NCBI RefSeq assembly: GCF_024753565.1
Contig: NZ_JANTPT010000003.1
Location: 62,001-126,000, forward strand
Reading direction: 5' to 3'
DNA: 64,000 bases
Source: Mechercharimyces sp. CAU 1602
GTDB lineage: Bacteria; Bacillota; Bacilli; Thermoactinomycetales; JANTPT01
Positions within the stretch are counted from its first letter, which is position 1. The number at the start of each line of letters is the position of its first letter. Under the pieces are notes generated by a model. That model made no database searches. It saw only the letters and a program-made list of their open reading frames with translations, and was not told the origin of the DNA. Both the position numbers and the translations under genes were made by a program. Positions 52,557 through 61,203 of the stretch are shown piece by piece.

Positions 52557-53749
52557 ATTTTTGGGAAAGCATCAAGATGGCGTTTGATTCCATTCGTGCC
52601 CATAAGATGCGCTCCATCTTAACCATGTTGGGGATCGTCATCGGTGTCTCTTCCGTTATCGTGATTGTAGCAATTGGTCAGGGTGGGGAGGAACAGTTGA
52701 CAGAGAGCTTTGCAGGTTATGGGAACTCGTTAACGATTCAACCCACCCAAGAAGTATATATAGAAAATAACGGAACAACACCGCTTGGCTTTTTTACGAA
52801 ATCGGACTTGCGTCAACTGGGAGAAATCAAAGGGGTAGAGCGTGTTCTTACCTTTAGTTCTGCTGTAGTAGGAGTAAGTTACCAGAGTGAAAAAGTGCCA
52901 GGAACAAACGTGTATGGGATTAATAGCAACCAGTTTTTAAGTGCACAGGGAGTGGCAGTGGAGCACGGTCGTTCCTTTCGTTCGAGTGATTATCTGGGGG
53001 GGCAATCGGGCGCTTTAATTAGTGCAAAGGCTAAAAAAGAGCTGTTTGACGATGAAAACCCTGTAGGTAAGATTGTGCGTATAGGGAATGAGCCGGTCAA
53101 GGTGATTGGCGTATTAGAAGAACCGACTGGCCTTTATGCCTCATTCCAGTTTGAAGAGGTATATCTGACGCAGTCTACTTGGGAAAATGTTTTTGGTAAA
53201 TCGGAGATCTCCCAGGTAACCTTGCAAGTGAAAGAAGCGGGTGAGATGGAGCGAGTGGGAGATGAAGCGGTTACCCTCCTGCACCGCAATCACCAATCAG
53301 AGGATGAGTACCAGGTATTAAATATAGAGCAGTTAACAAAAGGAATAAAGAAAGTGACTGGGATTATGACAGCTGTAATTGGAAGCATCGGTGGTATCTC
53401 TCTTTTCGTCGGTGGGATCGGGGTGATGAACATCATGTTGGTGTCGGTGACAGAGCGGACGCGCGAGATCGGTATCCGGATGTCGCTGGGGGCAACACGC
53501 GCTAATATCATGGTGCAATTTTTGATTGAATCGGTTAGTCTGTGCTTGCTCGGCGGTGTGATCGGATTATTGCTAGGAGCAGGTGTGGCAGAACTGATCC
53601 AGATGATGTCTCCACTATCGGCAGCTATTTCTATCCCGGTGGCGATTGGGAGTATCTTGTTTTCGATGTTGTTTGGTGTTATTTTTGGACTGCTTCCAGC
53701 CAATAAAGCCTCTCGATTAGATCCGATTGAGTGTTTACGCTATGATTAA
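52553..53749 (+). CDS. MacB-like ABC transporter permease
   Basis: 398 residues: FtsX/MacB topology with one N-terminal membrane helix (MRSILTMLGIVIGVSSVIVI), a large extracellular domain and three C-terminal helices (VIGSIGGISLFVGGIGVMNI, LLGGVIGLLLGAG). The motif TREIGIRMSLGATRANIM is typical. GTG 52553 overlaps the ATPase stop and fits the family N-terminus (NFWESIKMAFDSIRAHKMR). Confidence 0.95.
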   Translation: MNFWESIKMAFDSIRAHKMRSILTMLGIVIGVSSVIVIVAIGQGGEEQLTESFAGYGNSLTIQPTQEVYIENNGTTPLGFFTKSDLRQLGEIKGVERVLTFSSAVVGVSYQSEKVPGTNVYGINSNQFLSAQGVAVEHGRSFRSSDYLGGQSGALISAKAKKELFDDENPVGKIVRIGNEPVKVIGVLEEPTGLYASFQFEEVYLTQSTWENVFGKSEISQVTLQVKEAGEMERVGDEAVTLLHRNHQSEDEYQVLNIEQLTKGIKKVTGIMTAVIGSIGGISLFVGGIGVMNIMLVSVTERTREIGIRMSLGATRANIMVQFLIESVSLCLLGGVIGLLLGAGVAELIQMMSPLSAAISIPVAIGSILFSMLFGVIFGLLPANKASRLDPIECLRYD

Positions 53750-53777
53750 TCATAGAGAACAAAAAAGAGTAGTGTGA

Positions 53778-53812
53778 GGAGAAGGTGGATGTATTCCGCC
53801 TTCTCCTTTCCT
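53778..53812 (+). terminator. Rho-independent terminator of the MacAB-like operon
   Basis: GGAGAAGGTGGA pairs with TCCGCCTTCTCC, followed by TTTCCTTT. Confidence 0.65.
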
Positions 53813-53924
53813 TTGGTGTGCTCCTTGAGAGATGAGCTGATAACGGGTACCTTTCCCATGCTTGAAAATGGCAGAGCTCGGGAATAAGATGAAGAGAAGA
53901 TATAAGTGCGAAGGAGGGGCAGGT

Positions 53925-54974
53925 GTGTCGGATTCATCCGAGGAGAAAGAAAGCAGAGGATGGCGCATGCTAAAGCCAGGTAATTATGGGGGAACCCTGC
54001 TTAGTATGGTGGTATCAGTATTGGCTTTTTCAATCTTGTTGCCATGGTCATTCGCTGTAGGGTTGGTGTTAATGATTTTTATACATGAGATGGGGCATGT
54101 TTATGCCGCTCGTCTGCGTGGAATCGCTGTGTCTGCTCCTGCCTTTATTCCTTTCCTCGGAGCATTAATCATGATGCGTGAAGAACCACGGGACGCGGAG
54201 GAAGAGGCATTTATCGCATTGGGAGGCCCTCTGCTGGGTACAGTGGGTGCGATTTGTTGCTTGTTGCTCGCATGGTTGACAGGGTGGACAGGGTTGTATA
54301 CCGTCGCCGTCATCGGATTTTGGATCAATTTATTTAATCTTTTGCCTATCCATCCTTTAGACGGCGGAAGAATTGTGGTAGCGATATCCCGGTGGCTCTG
54401 GGTAATTGGAATGCTGGCTGGCTTTGCGCTGATCGTGTTTACGTGGAGTTGGATTTTACTGATCATCTGGTTGATCTTTGTTTATCAGTTTTACCGTGCG
54501 TATTTGAAGAAACCAGAGGAGGTACGCTCGTATCAGATGGAAATCGGTGTGGAAGCGGACCGTTTTCTCTCCGCCGGCATGCCGATTCCTGGGGAGCAAC
54601 ATGAGCGCGAGCTAGAGCTACATCAATATTGTACCGTAGAGGATAAAGAGGCTCATCTAAAATTTAAGTATCCTGGTATAGGCGAGATTTATCACGATCA
54701 GAAACAAAAGGGAGTTTTTTTGTGGGCGCGCTTAGTAGGGAGTAGTAAGCGGACAGATGAGAAAGGTGAGCCTTATATCATTATGAAGATAAAAGGGAAG
54801 TACCAGGTGGCTCCTGGTGAAGGTGGATTGAAGAAAGAAGCTACTTATTATCAGGTAGAGTTATGGGTGCGATTTCTCTATGGAGCGGTATATCTCGGTT
54901 TAGCATTTTTCCTTCTCTTTATGATTTATCACGTTAGTCAGTTTGCCCTCCTCAGCCCCTATGTGGTTAGTTAG
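53925..54974 (+). CDS. Site-2 protease homologue (M50 metalloprotease)
   Basis: About 349 residues and 5-6 membrane segments. The zinc motif HEMGH (about 54-58) and the second motif NLLPIHPLDGGR, which supplies the Asp ligand, are intact. Members cut transmembrane proteins, often anti-sigma factors. The C-terminal about 130 residues form a cytosolic or extracellular beta-rich domain. GTG 53925 with AAGGAGGGG upstream is preferred to the longer frame from 53862. Confidence 0.88.
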   Translation: MSDSSEEKESRGWRMLKPGNYGGTLLSMVVSVLAFSILLPWSFAVGLVLMIFIHEMGHVYAARLRGIAVSAPAFIPFLGALIMMREEPRDAEEEAFIALGGPLLGTVGAICCLLLAWLTGWTGLYTVAVIGFWINLFNLLPIHPLDGGRIVVAISRWLWVIGMLAGFALIVFTWSWILLIIWLIFVYQFYRAYLKKPEEVRSYQMEIGVEADRFLSAGMPIPGEQHERELELHQYCTVEDKEAHLKFKYPGIGEIYHDQKQKGVFLWARLVGSSKRTDEKGEPYIIMKIKGKYQVAPGEGGLKKEATYYQVELWVRFLYGAVYLGLAFFLLFMIYHVSQFALLSPYVVS

Positions 54975-55115
54975 CTGTATGCCCAACCTGGGGGGAGGCG
55001 GTACCCATCAACGGACATCCGCATAGGAATAGGATAAGGAAACATCATACTATTCATTTTTATAGTGGGGAATGTTGATCGTAATTTCTTTACACCGAAA
55101 GAAGGGGCGACCTAA

Positions 55116-55598
55116 GTGAAACTAAGTGTAATCGATCATAGACGATTGCCACGTGTGCGTGCAGCTTTATTACGTTTTATGAAGCGATATGGTGAAGGCC
55201 GCATTACGTATAAAGCTTTGCGGTGGTTTAGAGATCTTCCTGTACAACAATGGGATGAAGGCACGTGGGTAGCAGTGGCTACGGTTAATAAGAAGTTAGT
55301 TGGAGTTATTGTATTTGGTGGGTATGGATTGGATGAAGCATTGATTACGGTTCACCCTGATTATCGCAAACAGCGAGTGGCAGAGAAGTTACTAGATGAG
55401 GCGTTAGCAAATCTGGGGAAAGTATATACGAGGGTTGCCTGTGACAATACGGCTAGTTTGAAGTTGTGTTTTACTTGCGGTTTGCAAGCTTTTCAGTTAT
55501 TTCGTGGTCCGACGGGAAAAGCGACACTGTGGTTGGGTGGAGGCGAATGGGATGTTGCTGAAGTAGAAGAGCGCACTTCCTTTGCGTGGGTGCGATGA
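55116..55598 (+). CDS. GNAT-family N-acetyltransferase
   Basis: 160 residues with the GNAT core: WVAVATVNKKLVGVIVFGGY, then EALITVHPDYRKQRVAEKLL, where QRVAEK corresponds to the acetyl-CoA loop (usual RGxGxG/A, here degenerate), and NTASLKLCFTCGLQAFQLF. The substrate is unknown. GTG 55116 follows GAAGGGG. It converges with the ABC-2 genes and shares a terminator. Confidence 0.75.
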   Translation: MKLSVIDHRRLPRVRAALLRFMKRYGEGRITYKALRWFRDLPVQQWDEGTWVAVATVNKKLVGVIVFGGYGLDEALITVHPDYRKQRVAEKLLDEALANLGKVYTRVACDNTASLKLCFTCGLQAFQLFRGPTGKATLWLGGGEWDVAEVEERTSFAWVR

Positions 55599-55609
55599 TC
55601 GCTGTATAT

Positions 55610-55666
55610 AAAAAAGCTCCACTAGGCGCGCGGAGAGGTTCTCCCGGCGCTAGTAGAGCTTTTTTG
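55610..55666. terminator. Long bidirectional terminator
   Basis: AAAAAAGCTCCACTAG with CTAGTAGAGCTTTTTT and a GC-rich upper stem; serves both the GNAT gene and the minus-strand ABC permease. Confidence 0.85.
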
Positions 55667-55688
55667 GCTTGTGAAGTTGTTTTCTTTC

Positions 55689-56510
55689 CTATCCATTCCG
55701 CTTTAACTTGCCTGTGCGCATCGCATGTTTTTCGGCGATAGAGAAGATCCAAAGTCCTAATGGGATAAGCACGACCCCGATACCTACCATCTTTAAGAGA
55801 GCAGGCATAATATCGACGAGGGTGGCGCCCTCTAGCAAGGTAGCTCTTGCTCCTTCAAGGGCATAAGTACCGGGGGAGGCATAAGCGATCGGGTGGAGCC
55901 ATACCGGTAATACTTCTACTGGGTAATATATCCCAGACACGAGCATAATGATCCCCTGGATGATATGTGTCCCTTGAGCTCCTTTTTCTGGCGAGAGTAA
56001 GGGGAGCACGGAAGCGATAATTCCTAGTCCCATAAAGGCAGGGCTACCTAGAAAAAGAACGACAAGGGAGCGTAGCAGTGACGCAGTATCGATCGTGAGA
56101 TCGAAAAAGAGCGCCACTACCAAGAGCACGATAACTGTACGAAAAATTCCATATAAAATGGCAAACATGCACATTCCAAATAGATGCGTAATACGGTGCA
56201 CGGGTGCCATAAATGTATATTCGATCGTTCCTTCCCACCGTTCCCATGTAATCGAGTTGGATACTTCTTCAAAGAGAACGGACATAAAGCCCCAGAACAG
56301 TGCACCGATGACGAGATACAGGACAAACTGTTGTTGGTCTGCGGCACTTACATTGCCGCTAAGCCCAATGAGTCCGATCGTTAACGTATTGATCACTGTA
56401 TAGAAAAGAAAGACCATCTCCCACGCCCAATAACGTCGGATTAACCCGAAGCTACGCTCGACAAAGGCATACATGGGGGAAAAAGCTAATACAGCTCTAA
56501 TTGCTTTCAT
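55689..56510 (-). CDS. ABC-2 type transporter permease
   Basis: 273 residues with six membrane segments and the ABC-2 signature region GIIMLVSGIYYPVEVLPVWL. It pairs with the ATPase at 56497-57381, whose 3' end it overlaps by 14 bp, forming an exporter of unknown substrate. The C-terminus is basic. ATG 56510 lies within the ATPase gene. Confidence 0.88.
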   Translation of the reverse strand: MKAIRAVLAFSPMYAFVERSFGLIRRYWAWEMVFLFYTVINTLTIGLIGLSGNVSAADQQQFVLYLVIGALFWGFMSVLFEEVSNSITWERWEGTIEYTFMAPVHRITHLFGMCMFAILYGIFRTVIVLLVVALFFDLTIDTASLLRSLVVLFLGSPAFMGLGIIASVLPLLSPEKGAQGTHIIQGIIMLVSGIYYPVEVLPVWLHPIAYASPGTYALEGARATLLEGATLVDIMPALLKMVGIGVVLIPLGLWIFSIAEKHAMRTGKLKRNG

Positions 56511-57381
56511 ATTGAATATCCTCCCAGTTCACTCCTGTAAGTTGAAAAAATACTTCTTCCAGCGAGTCTGTTCCTATCTGTTTTTTTAAGCCTGCGGGGG
56601 TATCTAAGGCAACAATGGCGCCGCGATCAATGACAGCGATGCGATCACATAGTCGTTCAGCTTCTTCCATGTCATGTGTGGTGAGAAGCATCGTGGCATC
56701 GTGAGTGGAGCGCACCTCTTGAACGAAGCGTTGTACTTCTCGCTTTGAGGTAGGATCCAATCCCGTCGTAGGCTCATCTAGAAGCACTAAAGTGGGGGCG
56801 GTCATCAGCGCACGCGCAATCGCCGCTTTTTGTTGCATTCCTCGCGAATGGGTTTCCAAGGGTGAGTAAATCTTGTTTTTTGGAATCCCGAGTCGTTCTA
56901 AGATGGCGAGTGCTTTCTCTTCTCCTTCTTTTACAGGGAGTCCATATAAGCGAGCAGCGTAACGCAGGTTTTCTACTGCCGATAACTTTTTAAAAAAGGA
57001 AGCTTCCACTGAGACGCGGTTGATGAATGGACGAATATCAGCGGCTTGCTTGATCACGTCTTTACCGAAGACAGTAATGCGACCCTCATCGGGATGAAGC
57101 AGAGTAGAGATGAGTCGAATCAAAGTCGATTTACCGGAGCCGTTTTGCCCGAGTAAGCCAAAAATTTCTCCTCGATGAATGGAGAAGGAGACATGGTCAA
57201 CTGCATTAACCACTTTGCGCTCTCCTCGAAAAAAGTTTTGCCACGATCGAGTTCCTGTTTCATATTCGACAAATTGTTTACAAACGTTTTCACAATGAAT
57301 GGCCGTCTGTTCCTCTAAGAATGGAGGATGAACAGGAAGTGACGCTGGTGGAGGTGTTTTTACACTTATTGCTTCTGACAT
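56497..57381 (-). CDS. ABC-2 type transporter ATP-binding protein
   Basis: 294 residues with Walker A GLLGQNGSGKSTLI, signature region HSRGMQQKAAIARAL (an SRGMQQK variant of LSGGQ, usual in ABC-2 exporters) and Walker B LVLLDEPTTGLDPTS. The N-terminal 65 residues before the core are longer than usual. ATG 57381 follows AAAGGGTG; the frame upstream of it is not likely to be translated. Confidence 0.92.
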   Translation of the reverse strand: MSEAISVKTPPPASLPVHPPFLEEQTAIHCENVCKQFVEYETGTRSWQNFFRGERKVVNAVDHVSFSIHRGEIFGLLGQNGSGKSTLIRLISTLLHPDEGRITVFGKDVIKQAADIRPFINRVSVEASFFKKLSAVENLRYAARLYGLPVKEGEEKALAILERLGIPKNKIYSPLETHSRGMQQKAAIARALMTAPTLVLLDEPTTGLDPTSKREVQRFVQEVRSTHDATMLLTTHDMEEAERLCDRIAVIDRGAIVALDTPAGLKKQIGTDSLEEVFFQLTGVNWEDIQYESN

Positions 57382-57428
57382 ATTATCACCCTTTCGTATG
57401 AGAGTAGTGAATTCTCCACCTGAGCAGG

Positions 57429-57461
57429 AAGCACGTTCCATACGGACAGGCGTGCGGATGG
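57429..57461. other. Imperfect inverted repeat upstream of the ABC-2 operon
   Basis: CGTTCCATACG and TGCGGATGGAACG can pair. It lies in the leader of the ABC-2 operon and could be an operator or RNA hairpin. Confidence 0.3.
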
Positions 57462-57526
57462 AACGCGAACACCGCCAGGGGAGATTCATTTACACGTCAT
57501 TGTACATGGTTTGACTTTAGTTAGAA

Positions 57527-57721
57527 TTACTGTTTTTTAACTAGGATAAAAGGTCCCCAAGACAATCCATATACTGTAGTGGATTGCTGATCCTGCTTAA
57601 GTACCCCTGATATTCGGTGAAAAAGAGAGGGGCGCCATTTTTTAGCAGATGAGAATTCAGCTTTTAGCTCCGCTTGTTTCATTTTTACCAGTTGTTCAAG
57701 TTCATAATGGGTATGTTGCAT
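57527..57721 (-). CDS. Small hypothetical protein
   Basis: 64 residues: a charged helix (YELEQLVKMKQAELKAEFSS), then WRPSLFHRISGVLKQ and a hydrophobic end (VYGLSWGPFILVKK). ATG 57721 follows AAGGAGGAAT. No family recognised. It is probably transcribed alone, since terminators lie upstream of it on the same strand. Confidence 0.55.
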   Translation of the reverse strand: MQHTHYELEQLVKMKQAELKAEFSSAKKWRPSLFHRISGVLKQDQQSTTVYGLSWGPFILVKKQ

Positions 57722-57750
57722 CTTGTATTCCTCCTTGGTTGTAAGCAAAA

Positions 57751-57780
57751 AGCCACAGGTCTGATGCGACCCATGGCTTT
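57751..57780 (-). terminator. Minus-strand terminator, second of a tandem pair
   Basis: AGCCACAGGTC pairs imperfectly with GACCCATGGCT; T-run on the minus strand. Confidence 0.55.
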
Positions 57781-57800
57781 GTATACCTTGATTCAGGCAT

Positions 57801-57833
57801 AAAAAGCCACAGGTCGCGTTAACGACCTGTGGC
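57801..57833 (-). terminator. Minus-strand terminator, first of a tandem pair
   Basis: GCCACAGGTCG pairs perfectly with CGACCTGTGGC; T5 follows on the minus strand. It ends the gene at 57865-58182. Both terminators share AAAAAGCCACAGGTC, so one may be a duplicate. Confidence 0.75.
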
Positions 57834-57864
57834 GAAAGTGAATGCGTTTATAATTTAACGCGAT

Positions 57865-58182
57865 TCAAGCCCGTCGAAGTCGTCGACCACGAGATACACG
57901 AATCCCTCGTGCGAAGGTGATGATTGCAAGTGCAGACAGACGAATGCCTTGAGTGATTGCGTCATGGGCAACGGCAGCCACACGTGCTCTACGTGTTACG
58001 ATCAATTGTGCATAGTTAGACACAGAAGTTCCTTGTGCGGAAACAGGGTGTGTAATTGCAGACTGACCGAACGGTTGTAAAGCATTACATGGTGCTACGG
58101 TAGACAGACGAATCCCTTGTAGGGTGACGTTGTGTGCAACAGCAATGTGTCCAGGGGTGAACGTGTGTATAGGTTTCATCAT
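57865..58182 (-). CDS. Small basic protein with internal repeats
   Basis: 105 residues starting at ATG 58182 after AAAGGAGGT. It contains two related segments, VTLQGIRLSTVAP and AITQGIRLSALAI, each preceded by an AVAH(D/N) word, and an Arg-rich end (RVSRGRRLRRA). Codons for Ala, Ile and Arg dominate. No family recognised. The strong ribosome-binding site and tandem terminators indicate real, perhaps high expression. Confidence 0.6.
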   Translation of the reverse strand: MMKPIHTFTPGHIAVAHNVTLQGIRLSTVAPCNALQPFGQSAITHPVSAQGTSVSNYAQLIVTRRARVAAVAHDAITQGIRLSALAIITFARGIRVSRGRRLRRA

Positions 58183-58433
58183 GGTCAACGACCTCCTTTC
58201 CTTTTTTGGAATGTTTATCAATCCTCCTCACTATACAACGAGGATTAAGAAGAGTCAACAACTTTTTTGAAAATTATTCAATTAAATTGAAAAGGATAGG
58301 GGTACGAGCGGAGCTGGGCGAGTGGGTGAGTGTTACATTTATCTCGATTTTCGTGATATGATACGTAAAAGAGAATAATATGAATTGTGGATGGATCATA
58401 TGAAGATATTGATAGGATTGCGAGGGATTATGA

Positions 58434-59423
58434 ATGAGCCAACACGACAGTCAAGAGCAGGATTGGAGTAAGAGTACAGTAAAAGGCGCTGAAGAGATTA
58501 CCTTTAATACAGAAGAGCCCGAAGAGGAGCTTGTGGCAAGTGATCAGAGGGGAGTGGGCAGTTTAAACTTTACTCCACAGCCCGAAGGGGAGGATCGGTT
58601 GCATATTGAAGAAGTAGAGGAAGAGGTGCGATTGGAAGAGCCAGTAAAAGCAGCTGCAGTACCTGCGTTTCAATCTTTCTCTGATGGGGTAAAGACAAAG
58701 GAACATCAAAGTGTGCGTCCTGAGCCCGAGATAGAGAAGCCTAAACGAAATCCACGTCCTCATCTATCACAGCGTATCAAGGAGTTTGAAGCAGAGCGTC
58801 TCTGGCGGGATAAGCGGATGAAGCAGAATCGTCAGTTTGTTGTGGAGGAGCTTCCCCCTGAACTGAAAAAGAGAATTCAACGTGTGATGTCAGAGAAAAA
58901 GATTTCATTTAATAACTTTGTTCTCTCGGCGTTAGAAGAGGCATGTAAGCAGGACGAGTTAGATAAGGTGCGTCGTCGTGGATTAGCAGAGGGTGAGGAT
59001 GCTCTTCTGATCGAAGATCCAGAGTTGGGTGTATTGCGTTGTTTCCCTGCCGACTTCTTCACTCCACAAGAATTAGAGGATCTGCCATTTATCGAGGGTA
59101 AATATTATGTGAAGCGTTGGACGAAGACAGAAGATGGTTGGCAGCAAGTGAATAAGGGTTACTTTGAAGCATTAGATGATCAAGATCCCCCTTATATTCA
59201 AGTAGTAGATAACCAAACCGTTGGCGAGTGGATGGTATATCCCTTTACTTTCTTTGAAGATGGCTGGCGGTGGGGAATCTACGACTATCATGTGGTGATT
59301 GAAGTAGTGGGACGCGATGGCGGCAAGGAGGGACTCCTTCTCGATGTGTACGTCAATAACGATCTGATCGAGTCGGTGAATAATCCGCAAGAAGTTCACG
59401 ATATTATTGTGCAACACTCCTAA
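58434..59423 (+). CDS. Hypothetical protein with acidic N-terminus and RHH-like segment
   Basis: 329 residues. Residues 1-110 are acidic and probably disordered. A middle segment (LPPELKKRIQRVMSEKKISF, then NNFVLSALEEACKQDEL) looks like a ribbon-helix-helix or Arc-type fold. The C-terminal about 150 residues are aromatic and beta-rich (KYYVKRWTKTEDGWQQV, FEDGWRWGIYDYHVVIEVV). No family is recognised. ATG 58434 has a GCGAGGG site. A terminator follows. Confidence 0.6.
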   Translation: MSQHDSQEQDWSKSTVKGAEEITFNTEEPEEELVASDQRGVGSLNFTPQPEGEDRLHIEEVEEEVRLEEPVKAAAVPAFQSFSDGVKTKEHQSVRPEPEIEKPKRNPRPHLSQRIKEFEAERLWRDKRMKQNRQFVVEELPPELKKRIQRVMSEKKISFNNFVLSALEEACKQDELDKVRRRGLAEGEDALLIEDPELGVLRCFPADFFTPQELEDLPFIEGKYYVKRWTKTEDGWQQVNKGYFEALDDQDPPYIQVVDNQTVGEWMVYPFTFFEDGWRWGIYDYHVVIEVVGRDGGKEGLLLDVYVNNDLIESVNNPQEVHDIIVQHS

Positions 59424-59460
59424 ACAGAGGATCAATTAACAGGCATGTTATCATGCGTTT

Positions 59461-59489
59461 CCGTCGGGGGCAGGTCTCCGGCGGTTTTT
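59461..59489 (+). terminator. Rho-independent terminator
   Basis: CCGTCGG and CCGGCGG pair (one G-T) and are followed by T5. Confidence 0.6.
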
Positions 59490-59495
59490 ATATAG

Positions 59496-59531
59496 TTGTC
59501 CACAAAATCTGTGGATAACTTCTGTGGATAA
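59496..59531. promoter_or_regulatory. Cluster of three DnaA boxes
   Basis: TGTGGATAA occurs at 59510-59518 and 59523-59531 (both perfect reverse complements of TTATCCACA), with TTGTCCACA (one mismatch) in the opposite orientation at 59496-59504. They lie between a terminator and the HAD gene, in a region likely to hold its promoter. Confidence 0.65.
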
Positions 59532-59653
59532 CCATATACTCATAGGTGAAATTGAGCAGAATGGTCGGGTAGAGAAAAAGTTGAGCGAAAAGAAAATAGT
59601 TTTTTCTTATTGCTGCATAAACTTACCAATGAAGTGGGAGAGTGTAGATCAAC

Positions 59654-60328
59654 ATGAACATAGTGAAGCCAGCTATTATTTTTGATATGGATGGAACCTT
59701 ATTTCAGACAGAAACCATAGCTATCCCTGCCTTTCGAAATATGTTCACACGTTTGCAGGAAGCGGGAATGTTGGGGGAAATAGAGATTTCAGATCGTCAA
59801 ATTGAATCTGTTTTTGGGATGACGATCGATCAGATATGGGATGAACTGTTACCACATACGGATGAATTGCTACGAAAAGTGGCAGATCAGTGGCTGCTGG
59901 AAGAAGAATTAGCCTTACTGGAAGCGGGAGCGGGGGCTTTGTATCCAGGTGTGAAAGAGACACTTGCCACCTTGGTGGAAAAGAAGTGGCCGCTCTTTAT
60001 TGCCAGCAATGGAATTAAGCCGTATGTGGAAGGGATCGTGCGTTATTATGAACTCTCTCCATTATTTCAAGGAATTTATACGGGTGGAGATAGTGATGTA
60101 GCTAATAAAGCGGAACTCGTTCATCGCTTGTGTGTAGCTAATGGTGTCAGTGGGGGATACATGGTGGGTGATCGCTATTCCGATGTGGAAGCAGGGAGGG
60201 CAAATCAGCAGACTGTGATTGGCTGTAACTATGAGGGCTTTCCTTACTTTGGCGACGAAGCGGAGTTGGCGGATGCTGACTATATTATTCCTTCATTTCA
60301 TTCGATCCTGTCGCTCTTGCCGGAGTGA
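59654..60328 (+). CDS. HAD-superfamily phosphatase
   Basis: 224 residues with HAD motif I (IIFDMDGTLFQTE, nucleophile Asp in DMDGT), motif II (LFIASNGIK), and motif IV (GYMVGDRYSDVEAG). An alpha-helical cap of the beta-phosphoglucomutase/phosphoglycolate type lies between. Substrate unknown. ATG 59654 has a weak upstream GGGAGAG. A DnaA-box cluster lies 120 bp upstream. Confidence 0.9.
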   Translation: MNIVKPAIIFDMDGTLFQTETIAIPAFRNMFTRLQEAGMLGEIEISDRQIESVFGMTIDQIWDELLPHTDELLRKVADQWLLEEELALLEAGAGALYPGVKETLATLVEKKWPLFIASNGIKPYVEGIVRYYELSPLFQGIYTGGDSDVANKAELVHRLCVANGVSGGYMVGDRYSDVEAGRANQQTVIGCNYEGFPYFGDEAELADADYIIPSFHSILSLLPE

Positions 60329-60387
60329 GAAGAGCAGATTGATCGTAAGTTTGGATAGACGAAACTAAAGAAAAGGAGGAGAGAATT

Positions 60388-61077
60388 TTGAGTGCAATTT
60401 GGACGATTACCACGATGGAGATGATATGGCGCTTGGTGTTAGCAGTGGTTCTTGGTGGAGCGATCGGATGGCAACGAGAACATAATAATCATCCAGCCGG
60501 TTTGCGAACGCATATACTCGTTAGTCTCGGGGCTGCTTTAATTATGCTTTTATCTATCTATGGCTTCAGTGATTTTGTAAATGAACCCGAAGTGCAGTTT
60601 GATCCTGCTCGTATTGCGGCCCAAGTAGTAAGCGGAATTGGTTTTCTGGGTGCGGGCACGATTATGCGCCATGGTGTTACGGTGACCGGACTTACGACAG
60701 CAGCCTCTCTGTGGGTTGTGGCGGGGATTGGATTAGCGATTGGTGCAGGGTTTTTGTGGGGCGCCATAATTACGACGACGCTCGCGCTGGTTAGTCTTGA
60801 GTTTTTAAATAAAGCGGAGGCATTATGGATACGCGAGCAGCGACTTCACATCTTGCGCATTCGAGTGACTAATCGTCCGGGAGTGCTTAAGGAGATGTCA
60901 TCTTTTTTAGAAGAGATGAATGTAAACGTCCGGAAAGTAAAAGTAGCTGAAGAGACGCAGCGTGGGACGATTGATGTAACGTTTACGATGCGTCTGACTG
61001 AAGGAGAACATCATGTGATCGACTTGATGGAAGAGATTCGCATGGTAGAAGGTGTGGTGCGGGTATATTCAGAATGA
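60388..61077 (+). CDS. MgtC/SapB-family membrane protein
   Basis: 229 residues: membrane domain with the MgtC signature LGGAIGWQREHNNHPAGLRT and GIGFLGAGTIMRHGVTVTGL, followed by a cytosolic ACT-like domain (LHILRIRVTNRPGVLKEMSS). MgtC proteins influence Mg2+ homeostasis and ATP synthase. The start is TTG 60388 after a strong AAAGGAGGAG. Confidence 0.92.
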   Translation: MSAIWTITTMEMIWRLVLAVVLGGAIGWQREHNNHPAGLRTHILVSLGAALIMLLSIYGFSDFVNEPEVQFDPARIAAQVVSGIGFLGAGTIMRHGVTVTGLTTAASLWVVAGIGLAIGAGFLWGAIITTTLALVSLEFLNKAEALWIREQRLHILRIRVTNRPGVLKEMSSFLEEMNVNVRKVKVAEETQRGTIDVTFTMRLTEGEHHVIDLMEEIRMVEGVVRVYSE

Positions 61078-61130
61078 GTGAATGAAATAGGGGGGAGTGC
61101 GGAAAAATGTAAAAAAAGTCCGTGCTCCTC

Positions 61131-61158
61131 TTGCTTTTTGGAGAAAGAGGAGTATAAT
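61131..61158 (+). promoter_or_regulatory. Sigma-A promoter of the ctsR operon
   Basis: TTGCTT (61131-61136), 16-bp spacer and TATAAT (61153-61158) lie directly upstream of the CtsR operator. Confidence 0.75.
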
Positions 61159-61167
61159 AAGTTTAAA

Positions 61168-61184
61168 GGTCAAAGATAGTCAAA
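61168..61184 (+). promoter_or_regulatory. CtsR operator
   Basis: GGTCAAA-GAT-AGTCAAA fits the known CtsR heptad direct repeat (RGTCAAANANRGTCAAA) perfectly and overlaps the transcription start region, so CtsR represses its own operon until heat or other protein stress. Confidence 0.9.
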
Positions 61185-61203
61185 GTCAATTGGAGGGTGT
61201 GAC

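Noticed and set aside
54101-54466. 121-codon minus-strand frame in the site-2 protease gene
   Set aside because: Antisense of a well-supported gene with zinc motifs.
59496-59531. Chromosome origin at the DnaA boxes
   Set aside because: Only three boxes, no AT-rich unwinding element and no dnaA, dnaN or recF nearby.
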